DNA of 64,000 nucleotides. Origin: Heterotrichella gracilis. Lineage: Eukaryota > Sar > Xanthophyceae > Tribonematales > Xanthonemataceae. The translations under genes and the position numbers were made by a program. The notes under the pieces were generated by a model. It worked only from the letters and a program-made list of their open reading frames with translations, was not told the origin of the DNA and made no database searches. Below are positions 9,303 through 17,763 of the stretch, in pieces (position 1 is the first letter of the stretch; each line of letters opens with the position of its first letter). Where the stretch lies: NCBI GenBank assembly GCA_032358255.1, contig JAULBX010022186.1, positions 124,001 to 188,000 on the forward strand. The letters are read 5' to 3'.

Positions 9303-10484
9303 TTACTCCACCCAAATAACCATGCCTTTAAGGTACTCACCTTCAGCAAACCATGGCGTTACCGGGTGATCGGCCGGTTGTATCATGTAATGCAGGATCT
9401 TTACATTTCTCCGAGCCTCAATAGCTGCTGCTGTTATTGTATTGTAGAACAGATATTTATCTACCACGCCACTACAGCTAAATGTAAAGATAATACCATT
9501 GGGTTTTATGAGTTTAATAGCTAAAGCATTTAAACGTTTGTAACCAATAACCGCATTATGTTTGCTATCACGACTTTTTGCAAATGCAGGAGGATCTAGT
9601 ACGATCACATCATACACATTTTGTTTATCCTTTAAAAATTCAAAGGTATCAACGGCATAACTCTCGTGGTTTTGTACTTTATTTAATTCGATATTTTTGT
9701 TGCAAAGATCAATGGCACTTTGACTCGAATCTACCGAATGCACCATTGTTGCACCCGCTGCGGCAGCGTATACAGAAAAGCCACCGGTATAACAAAAGGT
9801 GTTTAATACACTTTTGCCTTTACTGTAATCTCCTAATAATTTTCTATTGTCGCGCTGATCGATAAAGAAACCGGTTTTTTGTCCGTTAATAAAATCGATC
9901 TTAAATAAATGATTGTTTTCTTTTACAATAATATCACCTTCCAGTCTACCAACAATAAAGCCATTCTGTGTTTTTTCGGCGTGATGTTTATTTAATGTTT
10001 CTGCGCTTTTATCGTACATGCTTTTTAAAGCCGCGCCCAGTACTTTTTTTGTAGCAGCTACAATATTATCTTTTTGCAGATATACACCCCAAGAATGCGC
10101 TTGTAGAACAACGTGTCCGTCGTAATAATCCAATATCAGGCCGGGCACACCGTCTCCCTCACCAAAGAATAGGCGGCAAACGTTTGTGCTTTCGTTTAAG
10201 ATACCTAAATGTAAACGGTATTTGTAGGCTTTATTTATTTTTTCGAACCAAAATTCTTCATTAATAATTGTTTTTTCAAACGAGATGATCCTTACAGAGA
10301 TGCTTCCGCCATTAGAAAAATAACCTGTGCCTAAAAATTGATTTTGTTGCGAGTATACTTCTACAATATCGCCATCGGCAAGATTATTATCCTTTTTTGA
10401 AATTGCCCCCGAAAATACCCAGGGGTGCATACGTTGTAACGAAAACTCTTTTCCCTTACCTAAAATTATCTTCGAATATTCCAT
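9303..10484 (-). CDS. rlmI: RlmI-like 23S rRNA (cytosine-C5) methyltransferase
   Basis: 393 residues. An N-terminal PUA RNA-binding domain (about 1-75; HPWVFSGAISK) is followed by a linker beta-barrel and a Rossmann SAM-dependent methyltransferase with VLNTFCYTGGFSVYAA (SAM motif I), VLDPPAFAKSR (motif IV) and FTFSCSG (motif VI with the catalytic cysteine of m5C enzymes). This is the YccW/RlmI architecture, which methylates C1962 of E. coli 23S rRNA. It starts two bases after the upstream glycosylase gene ends and is probably co-transcribed with it. Substrate position is inferred from the family. Confidence 0.9.
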   Translation of the reverse strand: MEYSKIILGKGKEFSLQRMHPWVFSGAISKKDNNLADGDIVEVYSQQNQFLGTGYFSNGGSISVRIISFEKTIINEEFWFEKINKAYKYRLHLGILNESTNVCRLFFGEGDGVPGLILDYYDGHVVLQAHSWGVYLQKDNIVAATKKVLGAALKSMYDKSAETLNKHHAEKTQNGFIVGRLEGDIIVKENNHLFKIDFINGQKTGFFIDQRDNRKLLGDYSKGKSVLNTFCYTGGFSVYAAAAGATMVHSVDSSQSAIDLCNKNIELNKVQNHESYAVDTFEFLKDKQNVYDVIVLDPPAFAKSRDSKHNAVIGYKRLNALAIKLIKPNGIIFTFSCSGVVDKYLFYNTITAAAIEARRNVKILHYMIQPADHPVTPWFAEGEYLKGMVIWVE

Positions 10485-10486
10485 GT

Positions 10487-11065
10487 TTAAAAATTATAGT
10501 TAGTGGTCCAGAAACGATATGGCAGTTTTGCATCTTCGCCTGCATAATCAATACCTATGCGGGGTCCAACCTGTATATCACTTTCTTTTATTTTTATTTT
10601 ATCATCCTGCAACCATATTTGTTTGCCCGCTAAAGATAGGTTATTATGTAATAGGTTAATACCCAAAGCCTGCGATACTTTTCCGGGACCCACGCATAAG
10701 TTCTTTGAGAATTTTAAACCTCTGCGTTTTACAATTTCATCAATGCCTTTTGTTGGATAAATTGCACGAATTAAAATAGCATGTGGAATATCTTTATCAT
10801 TGGTAACGATGTTAAAAAGCCTGTGAATGCCATAACACAAGTAAACGTAACTAACACCTCCTTTACTATACATGGTCTCCGTTCTATTTGTTCGCTTGCC
10901 GCCATAAGAATGCGATGCTTTATCTGTAACACCGGCGTATGCTTCGGTCTCCGTAATAACGCCACAGGTTAGTTTATTATTAATGCGCGTGCAAAGCGTT
11001 TTGCCAATAAGATCTTTGGCCAAAAAGACAACATCTTTATTTAAATAATAAGAAGCTTTGAGCAT
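10487..11065 (-). CDS. AAG/MPG-family 3-methyladenine DNA glycosylase
   Basis: 192 residues. The enzyme removes alkylated or deaminated purines from DNA in base excision repair. Family marks: LIGKTLCT near the N-terminus, ITETEAYAG (catalytic Glu region), TMYSKGGVSYVYLCYG (DNA-intercalating Tyr region), LIRAIYP and CVGPGKVSQALGI. Length is typical of bacterial members. It is the first gene of a two-gene run with the rlmI-like gene. A shared AT-rich region of about 120 bases separates it from the divergent phaJ-like gene. Confidence 0.93.
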   Translation of the reverse strand: MLKASYYLNKDVVFLAKDLIGKTLCTRINNKLTCGVITETEAYAGVTDKASHSYGGKRTNRTETMYSKGGVSYVYLCYGIHRLFNIVTNDKDIPHAILIRAIYPTKGIDEIVKRRGLKFSKNLCVGPGKVSQALGINLLHNNLSLAGKQIWLQDDKIKIKESDIQVGPRIGIDYAGEDAKLPYRFWTTNYNF

Positions 11066-11187
11066 TTATTCTTTGAAATTGCAGGCTAAGCCCGCAAAAT
11101 ATTTTGCGCAAAAGTAAGATTTTATTGGCCCTTAGTTGGGATTTTAAGATTATTTATTATACTTTAGTTGCTGTCTAAAACAATATT

Positions 11188-11592
11188 ATGTTAGAAGTAA
11201 ATCAAGTTTATAAACACGAATTTCAGTTCTCACAAGAAGAAGTTAATCGTTTTGCAGAAGTAACAGGTGATAAGAACCCCGTGCACACCGACGCTGATTA
11301 TGCTTCAAAAACAATGTTCAAACGCCCTATCATGCATGGCATGCTTAGTGCATCGTTGTTCAGCAAAGTGTTTGGTACTTTGTTTCCGGGTGATGGAACT
11401 ATCTATTTAAAACAAACGCTTAACTTTTTAAAGCCAATGTATGTTGATACGAAATACGAAGCAACTTTTAACGTGAAGGAAGTGCTTAAAGACAAACACA
11501 GGGCTATTATTGAAACAGTTATAATACATGTTGAAAGCGGTAATATTTGTACGAGTGGCGAAGCAACAGTTTTAAACAGCGATAAGATTTAA
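11188..11592 (+). CDS. phaJ: MaoC-domain (R)-enoyl-CoA hydratase (PhaJ-like)
   Basis: 134 residues with a single hotdog fold. The hydratase-2 motif TGDKNPVHTD carries the catalytic Asp and His of PhaJ, and PIMHGMLSASLFSKVFGTLFPG is the conserved central helix. Such enzymes turn enoyl-CoA into (R)-3-hydroxyacyl-CoA. It stands 73 bases before a PhaB-like reductase on the same strand, so both would feed the same (R)-3-hydroxyacyl-CoA pool. Fatty-acid-linked roles are also possible, and the PhaJ name is from context and motif. Confidence 0.8.
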   Translation: MLEVNQVYKHEFQFSQEEVNRFAEVTGDKNPVHTDADYASKTMFKRPIMHGMLSASLFSKVFGTLFPGDGTIYLKQTLNFLKPMYVDTKYEATFNVKEVLKDKHRAIIETVIIHVESGNICTSGEATVLNSDKI

Positions 11593-11665
11593 TTCTTTAG
11601 TTAACCTGTTGTCAACATTAAGATAACAACTGCTTTTTATTTTTATAAAATTAAAAAACCAAAAT

Positions 11666-12415
11666 ATGGAAAAGGGAAATAATAAAAGAACCGTATTGGT
11701 TACCGGTGCAACCGGCGGTTTGGGAACGGCTATGTGCAAACATTTGTATAAAGATGGTTACCGTGTGGTTGGTAATTATGTTACGCAATCAAAAGCGGAT
11801 AAATGGCTTGAAACGATGAAAGCGGAAGGCTTTGATATTAAATTATTTCATGGAGATGTAAGTGATTTTGATAGTACAGGCGCCATGATAAAGAAAATAG
11901 AGCAGGAGGTAGGTCATATAGATACGCTGGTAAATAACGCCGGTATTACACGTGACGGGCGTTTGGCTAAAATGAAAAAAGACGATTGGTATGATGTAAT
12001 AAACACAAATCTTAATTCAGTTTTTAATTGTACGCGCCAGGTTTTAGATGGCATGATCGAACGAAATTTTGGGCGCATCATCAATATTTCTTCTGTTAAC
12101 GGGCAACGCGGGCAATTTGGTCAGACCAACTACTCTGCTGCAAAAGCAGGTATGCACGGTTTTACAAAATCATTAGCAATGGAAGTGGCAAAATACGGCA
12201 TAACGGTTAACACTATTTCGCCTGGATATATTGGAACGGATATGGTTATGGCAGTTCCTGAAAAAGTACTAACGCAGATCATTGCTCAGGTACCAATGGG
12301 ACGTTTAGGCGGCACCCACGAAGTAGCGCATTTGGTAAGCTTTTTAGCAAGTGAAGAGACCAGTTTTATTACCGGCGCTAATTACAGTATTAATGGTGGG
12401 CAACACGTTTATTAA
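11666..12415 (+). CDS. phaB: Acetoacetyl-CoA reductase-like SDR (PhaB-like)
   Basis: 249-residue short-chain dehydrogenase: cofactor loop TGATGGLG (13-20), NNAG (90-93), catalytic Ser142/Ser143, Tyr156 and Lys160 (YSAAK). Segments SSVNGQRGQFGQTNYSAAKAG and NTNLNSVFN...VLDGM are characteristic of PhaB, the NADPH-dependent acetoacetyl-CoA reductase, more than of FabG. With the preceding MaoC gene it would supply (R)-3-hydroxybutyryl-CoA. No polymer synthase (phaC) or thiolase lies nearby, so storage polymer synthesis is not shown. Confidence 0.82.
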   Translation: MEKGNNKRTVLVTGATGGLGTAMCKHLYKDGYRVVGNYVTQSKADKWLETMKAEGFDIKLFHGDVSDFDSTGAMIKKIEQEVGHIDTLVNNAGITRDGRLAKMKKDDWYDVINTNLNSVFNCTRQVLDGMIERNFGRIINISSVNGQRGQFGQTNYSAAKAGMHGFTKSLAMEVAKYGITVNTISPGYIGTDMVMAVPEKVLTQIIAQVPMGRLGGTHEVAHLVSFLASEETSFITGANYSINGGQHVY

Positions 12416-12424
12416 TAGATTAAA

Positions 12425-12958
12425 TTATCCTGTTATTCTTTTACTTCTGTGGTGTTTTGCGAGGGCCTTCCTTAAAAAAGGTTTAGATAATAAATAAAAA
12501 GTGATCGATCCTGTAACGTAAACTCCTAAAGCTATCCATAAATTTGGTGGTCTTTTAAAGGCTGTATGCGGGGTAGCAGGTTTTTTCTTAAAATCATTTT
12601 CAATTAACCAGTTTACATCTCTAACAACAAAATACGGGGCAAGAACGGCCATTTGTGACAATCCAACAATTCTAACTGTGGTGTATAAATTAATATTTGT
12701 TCTTATGCCCGGCGCTCTTGCCAGGCGGCGTTTTACATTTTGACCAAAAAAGCCCACCTTTTTATAAGTTGCCCCGCTGTCTACGCTATAAAATTGTTTG
12801 TTGAATACAAAGGGCGTTGGCATAACCCATGATGTTTTACTTTTGTAAAAAATGGAGTCGATTTGTTTCTCAAATGTTTTGACCATATAAGAATTACCAA
12901 ATTGAGCAAACACTTTTACAGATGTAAAAATGACCAAGGAAAGCAGTAAATGTTTCAA
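12425..12958 (-). CDS. Hypothetical exported protein with a C-terminal membrane segment
   Basis: 177 residues, not recognised. An N-terminal signal peptide (MKHLLLSLVIFTSVKVFAQ) is followed by a soluble part and a hydrophobic stretch at about 142-160 (LWIALGVYVTGSITFYLL), then a basic tail. It converges with the phaB-like gene with only nine bases between stops and lies 20 bases after the universal stress protein gene on the same strand, so it may be co-transcribed with that gene. Confidence 0.6.
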   Translation of the reverse strand: MKHLLLSLVIFTSVKVFAQFGNSYMVKTFEKQIDSIFYKSKTSWVMPTPFVFNKQFYSVDSGATYKKVGFFGQNVKRRLARAPGIRTNINLYTTVRIVGLSQMAVLAPYFVVRDVNWLIENDFKKKPATPHTAFKRPPNLWIALGVYVTGSITFYLLSKPFLRKALAKHHRSKRITG

Positions 12959-12978
12959 ATAATAAACTTAGGAGCCAA

Positions 12979-13806
12979 TTAAAAACCAGTACCAAAATGC
13001 ACTAAACTTTCGCGCTTCATTGGTTGGATCGTCATTACCGGGATGTTGCTGATATCAACGATGCGTTGTGCATCGGTTCCACCAAAAAATTCGTTTACAT
13101 TCAATCCCGGTTTATTCATGATCATAATAAGATCGGTCTCGATTTTGTTAGCGTATTCAACCACCGTTTCAGCTACATCTTTAGCAGGAATAGATTTATT
13201 GGTACAAGAAATACCTTTGCTTTTTATAAATTGTTTTACCTGGTGCGAATAAGCCAATAATTGGTTTTCATAAGCAGCATCAGTAGGATCAAAAACCCCT
13301 AAAATACGAATACTGGCACCAAAATACTGGGCAAATTGTACCGCAGCGTCAACTTTTTCGCGGGTCTCGGTAGAAAGATCCAATGGTAATAATATGTTTT
13401 CGCAGCCATCACGGTGATCGTTACCACGAATGGTAATTACCGGGCATGGTGCCTTTCGAATAAGCTTACTGGCGCTTGATCCGATAATGTTCCTGAATTT
13501 CATGTGGCTTTCGAGGCCGGCAATAATCAAAGTGGCACCTAATTCCTCGGCAACTCTATCTACTTCGTCATAAATATCGCCTTTAACGTTCATGAATTCG
13601 GTTGGCACACCACTTTCCTGCTCGGTTTGCTTTGTAAGCTTGTTTAAAGCGTCATAGCTCTCTTCGCCTGTTTTGGAGTACACATGAAGTAAAACCAGCT
13701 TAGAATGCGTGTATTTAGCTAAATTATAAGATTGTTTTACCGCTAAAAGTGATTGTTTTGTGAAATCTATCGGAATTAAAATTATACCTCTTTCTTTAAC
13801 TTGCAT
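12979..13806 (-). CDS. Tandem universal stress protein
   Basis: 275 residues made of two UspA domains (about 1-140 and 145-275), a common Bacteroidota form. The first has IPIDFTKQS at its opening and an ATP-loop-like GSSASKLIRKAPCPVITI; the second opens with ILLPLDLSTE and ends with FGGTDAQRIVDISNIPVMTI, where the nucleotide loop is less canonical. Usp proteins respond to stress or growth arrest; the binding partner is unknown. Shares a divergent promoter region with rpsP. Confidence 0.9.
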   Translation of the reverse strand: MQVKERGIILIPIDFTKQSLLAVKQSYNLAKYTHSKLVLLHVYSKTGEESYDALNKLTKQTEQESGVPTEFMNVKGDIYDEVDRVAEELGATLIIAGLESHMKFRNIIGSSASKLIRKAPCPVITIRGNDHRDGCENILLPLDLSTETREKVDAAVQFAQYFGASIRILGVFDPTDAAYENQLLAYSHQVKQFIKSKGISCTNKSIPAKDVAETVVEYANKIETDLIMIMNKPGLNVNEFFGGTDAQRIVDISNIPVMTIQPMKRESLVHFGTGF

Positions 13807-13871
13807 AGCTTGGTGTTATTTAACGCAAAATTATAACTTTTCCCGGTGTTGGCAATATTTTTGTGATTTTT

Positions 13872-13901
13872 TTGTTAAAACAGATTTTTTTGCGATATTT
13901 G
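13872..13901 (+). promoter_or_regulatory. Promoter of rpsP
   Basis: A TTG at 13872-13874 and GATATTTGC at 13894-13902 match the Bacteroidota -33 TTG and -7 TAnnTTTG elements at normal spacing. Transcription would begin about 20 bases before the rpsP ATG. Confidence 0.6.
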
Positions 13902-13927
13902 CAGCCTTAATTTTAAAAACTTAAAAA

Positions 13928-14464
13928 ATGGCAGTAAAGATTAGACTACAAAGACATGGTAAAAAGGACTCAGCGTTCTTTCATGTGGTAGTTGCGGATG
14001 GTCGTGCACCACGCGATGGAAAGTTTATTGAAAAATTAGGTGTTTATGACCCTAATTCGAATCCGGCAACAATTGACATTAACTTTGATTCAACATTGAA
14101 TTGGTTAATGAAAGGCGCTCAACCAACAGATACTTGTCGTGCGATACTATCGTACAAAGGTATTATGATGAAAAAACACTTGTTAGAAGGTGTAAAAAAA
14201 GGAGCTTTAACTGAAGCACAGGTTGAACAAAAATTCAGCAAGTGGTTAAGTGAAAAAGAAGGTAAAGTTGTTAGTAAAAAAGACAAATTGAAATCTGAAG
14301 GCACTAAAAAAGCAGCTGACAAAGCGAAAGCAGAAACAGCTTTAAAAGAATCAAAAGCGGCTAAGATCGCAGCTAAGAACAGTGCCGCAGCAGAAAAAGC
14401 TGAAGCAATTGTTAATGATGCTCCTGTAACGGATGCACCGGCAACTGACGAGACAACAGCATAA
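13928..14464 (+). CDS. rpsP: 30S ribosomal protein S16 with long acidic/basic tail
   Basis: 178 residues. The first 80 or so are the conserved S16 fold ([35 protein letters not shown] is visible in part at the N-terminus), which binds 16S rRNA during 30S assembly. The remaining 95 residues are Lys/Ala/Glu-rich and low in complexity, ending in an acidic Asp/Ala/Thr stretch; S16 of E. coli has about 82 residues. Such tails are usual in Bacteroidota. A strong terminator follows directly, so rimM, the usual neighbour of rpsP, is not here. Confidence 0.97.
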   Translation: MAVKIRLQRHGKKDSAFFHVVVADGRAPRDGKFIEKLGVYDPNSNPATIDINFDSTLNWLMKGAQPTDTCRAILSYKGIMMKKHLLEGVKKGALTEAQVEQKFSKWLSEKEGKVVSKKDKLKSEGTKKAADKAKAETALKESKAAKIAAKNSAAAEKAEAIVNDAPVTDAPATDETTA

Positions 14465-14485
14465 TTTTTTCTTTCTAAAATATTA

Positions 14486-14512
14486 AAAACCGCTTTTAAG
14501 CGGTTTTTTTTT
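14486..14512 (+). terminator. Intrinsic terminator after rpsP
   Basis: AAAACCGC (14486-14493) pairs with GCGGTTTT (14500-14507) and continues into a long T run. It isolates rpsP from the downstream kinase gene. Confidence 0.92.
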
Positions 14513-14526
14513 GCTATTTTGTGAGC

Positions 14527-15378
14527 ATGTATGTACTTATAGCAGATAGCGGTTCCACAAAAACAGATTGGGTTTTATTAAAAGGTTCGCAGATCATCAA
14601 ACGCATTAAGACCATTGGTTTTAATCCTTATTTTCAATCGATCGATCAAATAAGTCTTGAGATATTAAATAATCTTAAACCTCATTTAATTGAAGATCTT
14701 AATAAGATCAAGATCATTCACTATTACGGTGCGGGTTGTTCTACCTTTGAAAATTGTAAGTTAATTGAAGATTGCTTAACGATCACACTAAACGTTCCAA
14801 AGATAAATGTCTCACATGACCTGTTGGCTGCAGCAAGGGCACTTTGTAAAAAAGAGTTTGGCATTGCCTGTATACTTGGCACCGGCAGCAACAGTTGTTT
14901 ATATAACGGTAAATTTATTTTAGAGAACATTCCTTCGGTTGGTTATCTGTGGGGTGATTATGGCAGTGGTGCACAAATTGGGAAATTTTTCATCCGTGAA
15001 TATTTTGAAGGTAACTTACCAGTAGAATTAAAAAAGGCATTCGAGAAAGAAGGTTATAACCGCGAGGAGATCTTAAATAACGTATACAAGAAAAATATGC
15101 CAAGTCGCTACCTTGCTTCTGTAGCAATGTTTGTGGGCAAAAACAAAGAACATCCTTTTATAGAAAAAATACTATTAGAATGTTTCGATTCTTTTTTTGT
15201 ACAACTTGTAAATAAATATTCAGAATCCAAAACATACAAGGTGCATACCGTTGGCTCTATTGGATTTTATTATAAGGACCTATTTGCTAAAGTTGCCACT
15301 AAACATGGTTATCAAATTGGTAACGTTATTCAGTCTCCTATAGATGGTTTAATTGATTATCATTCACAAGCTAAATGA
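14527..15378 (+). CDS. BadF/BadG-family ATPase, N-acetylglucosamine-kinase-like
   Basis: 283 residues from ATG 14527 (a GTG two codons upstream is possible). ASKHA kinase fold: phosphate-1 loop ADSGSTKTDW near the start, phosphate-2 loop GTGSNS in the middle, and GYLWGDYGSGAQIGK after it. Bacteroidota members of this group are close to N-acetylglucosamine kinases and likely phosphorylate an amino sugar recovered from cell-wall turnover; the substrate is inferred. The stop overlaps the next gene by four bases (ATGA), making this the first gene of a coupled three-gene operon. Confidence 0.82.
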   Translation: MYVLIADSGSTKTDWVLLKGSQIIKRIKTIGFNPYFQSIDQISLEILNNLKPHLIEDLNKIKIIHYYGAGCSTFENCKLIEDCLTITLNVPKINVSHDLLAAARALCKKEFGIACILGTGSNSCLYNGKFILENIPSVGYLWGDYGSGAQIGKFFIREYFEGNLPVELKKAFEKEGYNREEILNNVYKKNMPSRYLASVAMFVGKNKEHPFIEKILLECFDSFFVQLVNKYSESKTYKVHTVGSIGFYYKDLFAKVATKHGYQIGNVIQSPIDGLIDYHSQAK

Positions 15379-16154
15379 TCTATGTATTAATAGCTATTAC
15401 ATCTCTCATCGCCTCATTCCTTACCTTCTTTTCAGGCTTTGGATTAGGTACAATTCTTTTGCCTGTATTTGCAATTTATTATCCCTTGCCAATTGCAGTG
15501 GCACTTACAGCCTGCGTGCATTTACTGAACAACCTTTTTAAATTAGGATTGGTGTACAAGAACATCAAATGGAATATTGCTTTTAAATTTGGTATTCCTT
15601 CTTTAATTGCGGCTTTCTTTGGTGCCTGGGCATTAAAGAACATCGATCAGATTAATTCTGTTATTGCCACTTATTCTTTAAACGAAAACCAATTTGCTAT
15701 TACGTGGCCAGGGCTTTTAATTGGCCTGCTTATTATTTTGTTTGCCATTATTGAATTAGTTCCAAAACTTTCTGAATTATCTTTTCCCGAAAAGTACTTA
15801 ATACCTGGCGGTTTACTTAGCGGTTTTTTTGGCGGTTTTAGCGGTCACCAGGGCTCTATTAGAAGTGCTTTTTTATTACGTTTAAAATTAGAGAAAACAG
15901 TTTTTATTGCCACCGGTGTTTTTATTGCCTGTTTGGTTGATGTTGTGCGGATCTCTTTTTACACTAGTTTCTCTGAATTAAAGAACGGGCAAACTAATTA
16001 CCTTTTACTGGCTGTGGCCGTGGTTTCTGCATGGATAGGCGCTTTTGCAGGAAATAAATTATTTAAAAAAACAAGTATGCAATTTTTTAAATGGTTTGTT
16101 GGTATATTTATGTTAGCGATGGGTTTTTTAATAGTGCTTGGCGTAATACGATGA
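15375..16154 (+). CDS. TSUP/TauE-SafE family membrane permease
   Basis: 259 residues with about eight hydrophobic segments. The duplicated half-repeats open with FFSGFGLGTILLPVFAIYYPLP and GGLLSGFFGGFSGHQGSIRSAF, the conserved glycine-rich motifs of the TSUP family, which exports sulfite, sulfoacetate or related anions. Starts and stops overlap both neighbours by four bases (ATGA at 15375 and 16151), so the three genes are translated as one unit. The substrate is unknown. Confidence 0.85.
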   Translation: MIYVLIAITSLIASFLTFFSGFGLGTILLPVFAIYYPLPIAVALTACVHLLNNLFKLGLVYKNIKWNIAFKFGIPSLIAAFFGAWALKNIDQINSVIATYSLNENQFAITWPGLLIGLLIILFAIIELVPKLSELSFPEKYLIPGGLLSGFFGGFSGHQGSIRSAFLLRLKLEKTVFIATGVFIACLVDVVRISFYTSFSELKNGQTNYLLLAVAVVSAWIGAFAGNKLFKKTSMQFFKWFVGIFMLAMGFLIVLGVIR

Positions 16155-17596
16155 TAAAAAAATTACTCTTCTTAAGTTTTATAGAAGGTGCCGTAGTAAT
16201 GGCAGCCGAATTATGTGGTGCAAAATTATTGGCACCTATATTTGGCAGCAGTCTTTACGTTTGGGCTTCGGTAATGGGTTTAACATTAGCAGCGTTGGCG
16301 TTGGGTTATTTTTTTGGTGGCCTGGTTAGCGAAAGATCAGATCGACATTCTAAAAAATTATTTCAAATTCTAATTTTTGCTTCTCTTTTTGTGATGTTCA
16401 TGCCTGTGCTTAGTCGCTATGTTATTCCATGGCTTTCGTACATGCCATTTTTAATTGCAGTGGTATTAAGCACCTTTTTGCTTTTGTTTTTTCCTGTGTT
16501 TTTTTTGGGAGCTTCTTCGCCTTTGTTTATTTTTATTCAGACCAAAGAAAATAATTTGTCGGGCAAAGTTAGCGGCACTGTTTATGCTATTTCTACACTT
16601 GGCGGCATTATTGCAACTTTTTTATGCGGGTTTTATTTGATACCTGCTATTGGCTTAACCTACTGTTTGTTGGGTTTTGGAGCATTATTGTTCATTAGCA
16701 GCTGCGTCATTTTTAGATCTTACAAAACGGTACATATGGTTTTGTTTGCTGCTTTTATTTATTTGAATTTACAATTTACTCTGCTAAAAAATACCCAGCT
16801 TTTTTTTGGTAACAGTATTTTAGGTCAATTAGAAGTACAGGATGTGTTGAACGAAAAAAAAGAGACCATAAGGATCTTAAAGATCAACAGTATTATTCAA
16901 ACAGAAATGAACTTAAAAACAAAACAATCTGTTTCTGAATACGTGAAATTGCTGGACACGCTTGTTCCATATTCAACTACCCCAAAAATGGCACTGGTAT
17001 TGGGTTTGGGAGGAGGTTTAACCGCTAATTTATTGCAGGAGAAAAACTACATGACCGACGGTGTGGAGTTTGACCAAAATATAATTGATGCGGCTGTTAA
17101 TTATTTTGATCTTAACAAAAACGTAAAACCCATTTGTTCTGACGCACGTTATTTTTTAAATCATTGCGATAAAAAATATGATCTTGTTTTGGTGGATGTT
17201 TTTAAAGCAGAAGAACAGCCCTCACACGTTTTAACCATGGAGAGCCTGGATAAGTTAAAACGCAACCTTTCTGATTCTGCTTTATTGATCATTAACTGGC
17301 ATGGTTATATCGTTGGCGAAAAGGGCATGGGTACTGCCATTTTAAACAATACATTGCAACGTTCTGGATATTCGGTTACTATGTGTACGTCTTCTGACGA
17401 TGAGAATTACCGTAACTTATTATTTATTTGTTGTCTTACAGGATCTGGCTCAAAACCTTTTCAAATAAAGGCTCCCCTTGAAAAGACCGACCTGGTTAAT
17501 ACCGACGACTGTCCTTTATTTGAAAAGTATAACGCCCTTGCAAACAAGACCTGGCGGGCAAATTACCTTAATTATTATCAATCTGTATCTAAATAA
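16151..17596 (+). CDS. Membrane-fused spermidine-synthase-like protein
   Basis: 481 residues from ATG 16151; a start 60 bases upstream would overlap the permease heavily. The N-terminal half has about six or seven membrane segments beginning FIEGAVVMAAELCGAKLLAPIFG, a hallmark of fused MFS/spermidine-synthase proteins. The C-terminal half is a SAM-type Rossmann domain with VLGLGGGLT, an acidic residue after strand 2 (VEFD) and LVLVDVF. Classical aminopropyltransferase residues are not clearly conserved, so polyamine synthesis is not established; similar bacterial proteins remain without a defined reaction. Last gene of the coupled trio. Confidence 0.75.
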   Translation: MIKKLLFLSFIEGAVVMAAELCGAKLLAPIFGSSLYVWASVMGLTLAALALGYFFGGLVSERSDRHSKKLFQILIFASLFVMFMPVLSRYVIPWLSYMPFLIAVVLSTFLLLFFPVFFLGASSPLFIFIQTKENNLSGKVSGTVYAISTLGGIIATFLCGFYLIPAIGLTYCLLGFGALLFISSCVIFRSYKTVHMVLFAAFIYLNLQFTLLKNTQLFFGNSILGQLEVQDVLNEKKETIRILKINSIIQTEMNLKTKQSVSEYVKLLDTLVPYSTTPKMALVLGLGGGLTANLLQEKNYMTDGVEFDQNIIDAAVNYFDLNKNVKPICSDARYFLNHCDKKYDLVLVDVFKAEEQPSHVLTMESLDKLKRNLSDSALLIINWHGYIVGEKGMGTAILNNTLQRSGYSVTMCTSSDDENYRNLLFICCLTGSGSKPFQIKAPLEKTDLVNTDDCPLFEKYNALANKTWRANYLNYYQSVSK

Positions 17597-17602
17597 TTTA
17601 AT

Positions 17603-17670
17603 GCCACAGATTTCACAGATCAAATGGATTTATTTTATTTTTAATCTGTGATATCTGCCAAATCTGCGGC
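17603..17670. repeat. Dispersed imperfect palindrome (CACAGAT family)
   Basis: GCCACAGATTTCACAGAT at the left is answered by the inverse of GCCGCAGATTTGGCAGAT and TCACAGATTAA at the right. This is a familiar intergenic palindrome type of Bacteroidota and other bacteria. It lies between the trio's stop and the next promoter and may also end transcription. Confidence 0.65.
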
Positions 17671-17737
17671 TAATTAAAGAATTATTAAAAAACAGCCCTC
17701 AATTCAATAATTTTTAAGAAAAAATGAAAAAAGGGAT

Positions 17738-17745
17738 TATATTTG
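17738..17745 (+). promoter_or_regulatory. -7 promoter element of the lipoprotein gene
   Basis: TATATTTG is a perfect match to the Bacteroidota -7 consensus TAnnTTTG, 18 bases before the ATG at 17764. No clear -33 element is visible. Confidence 0.6.
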
Positions 17746-17763
17746 CTATCAAAATTTATAAAA

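Noticed and set aside
11593-11665. A terminator between the phaJ-like and phaB-like genes
   Set aside because: Only a weak GTTGT/ACAAC pairing without a T run; co-transcription is more likely.
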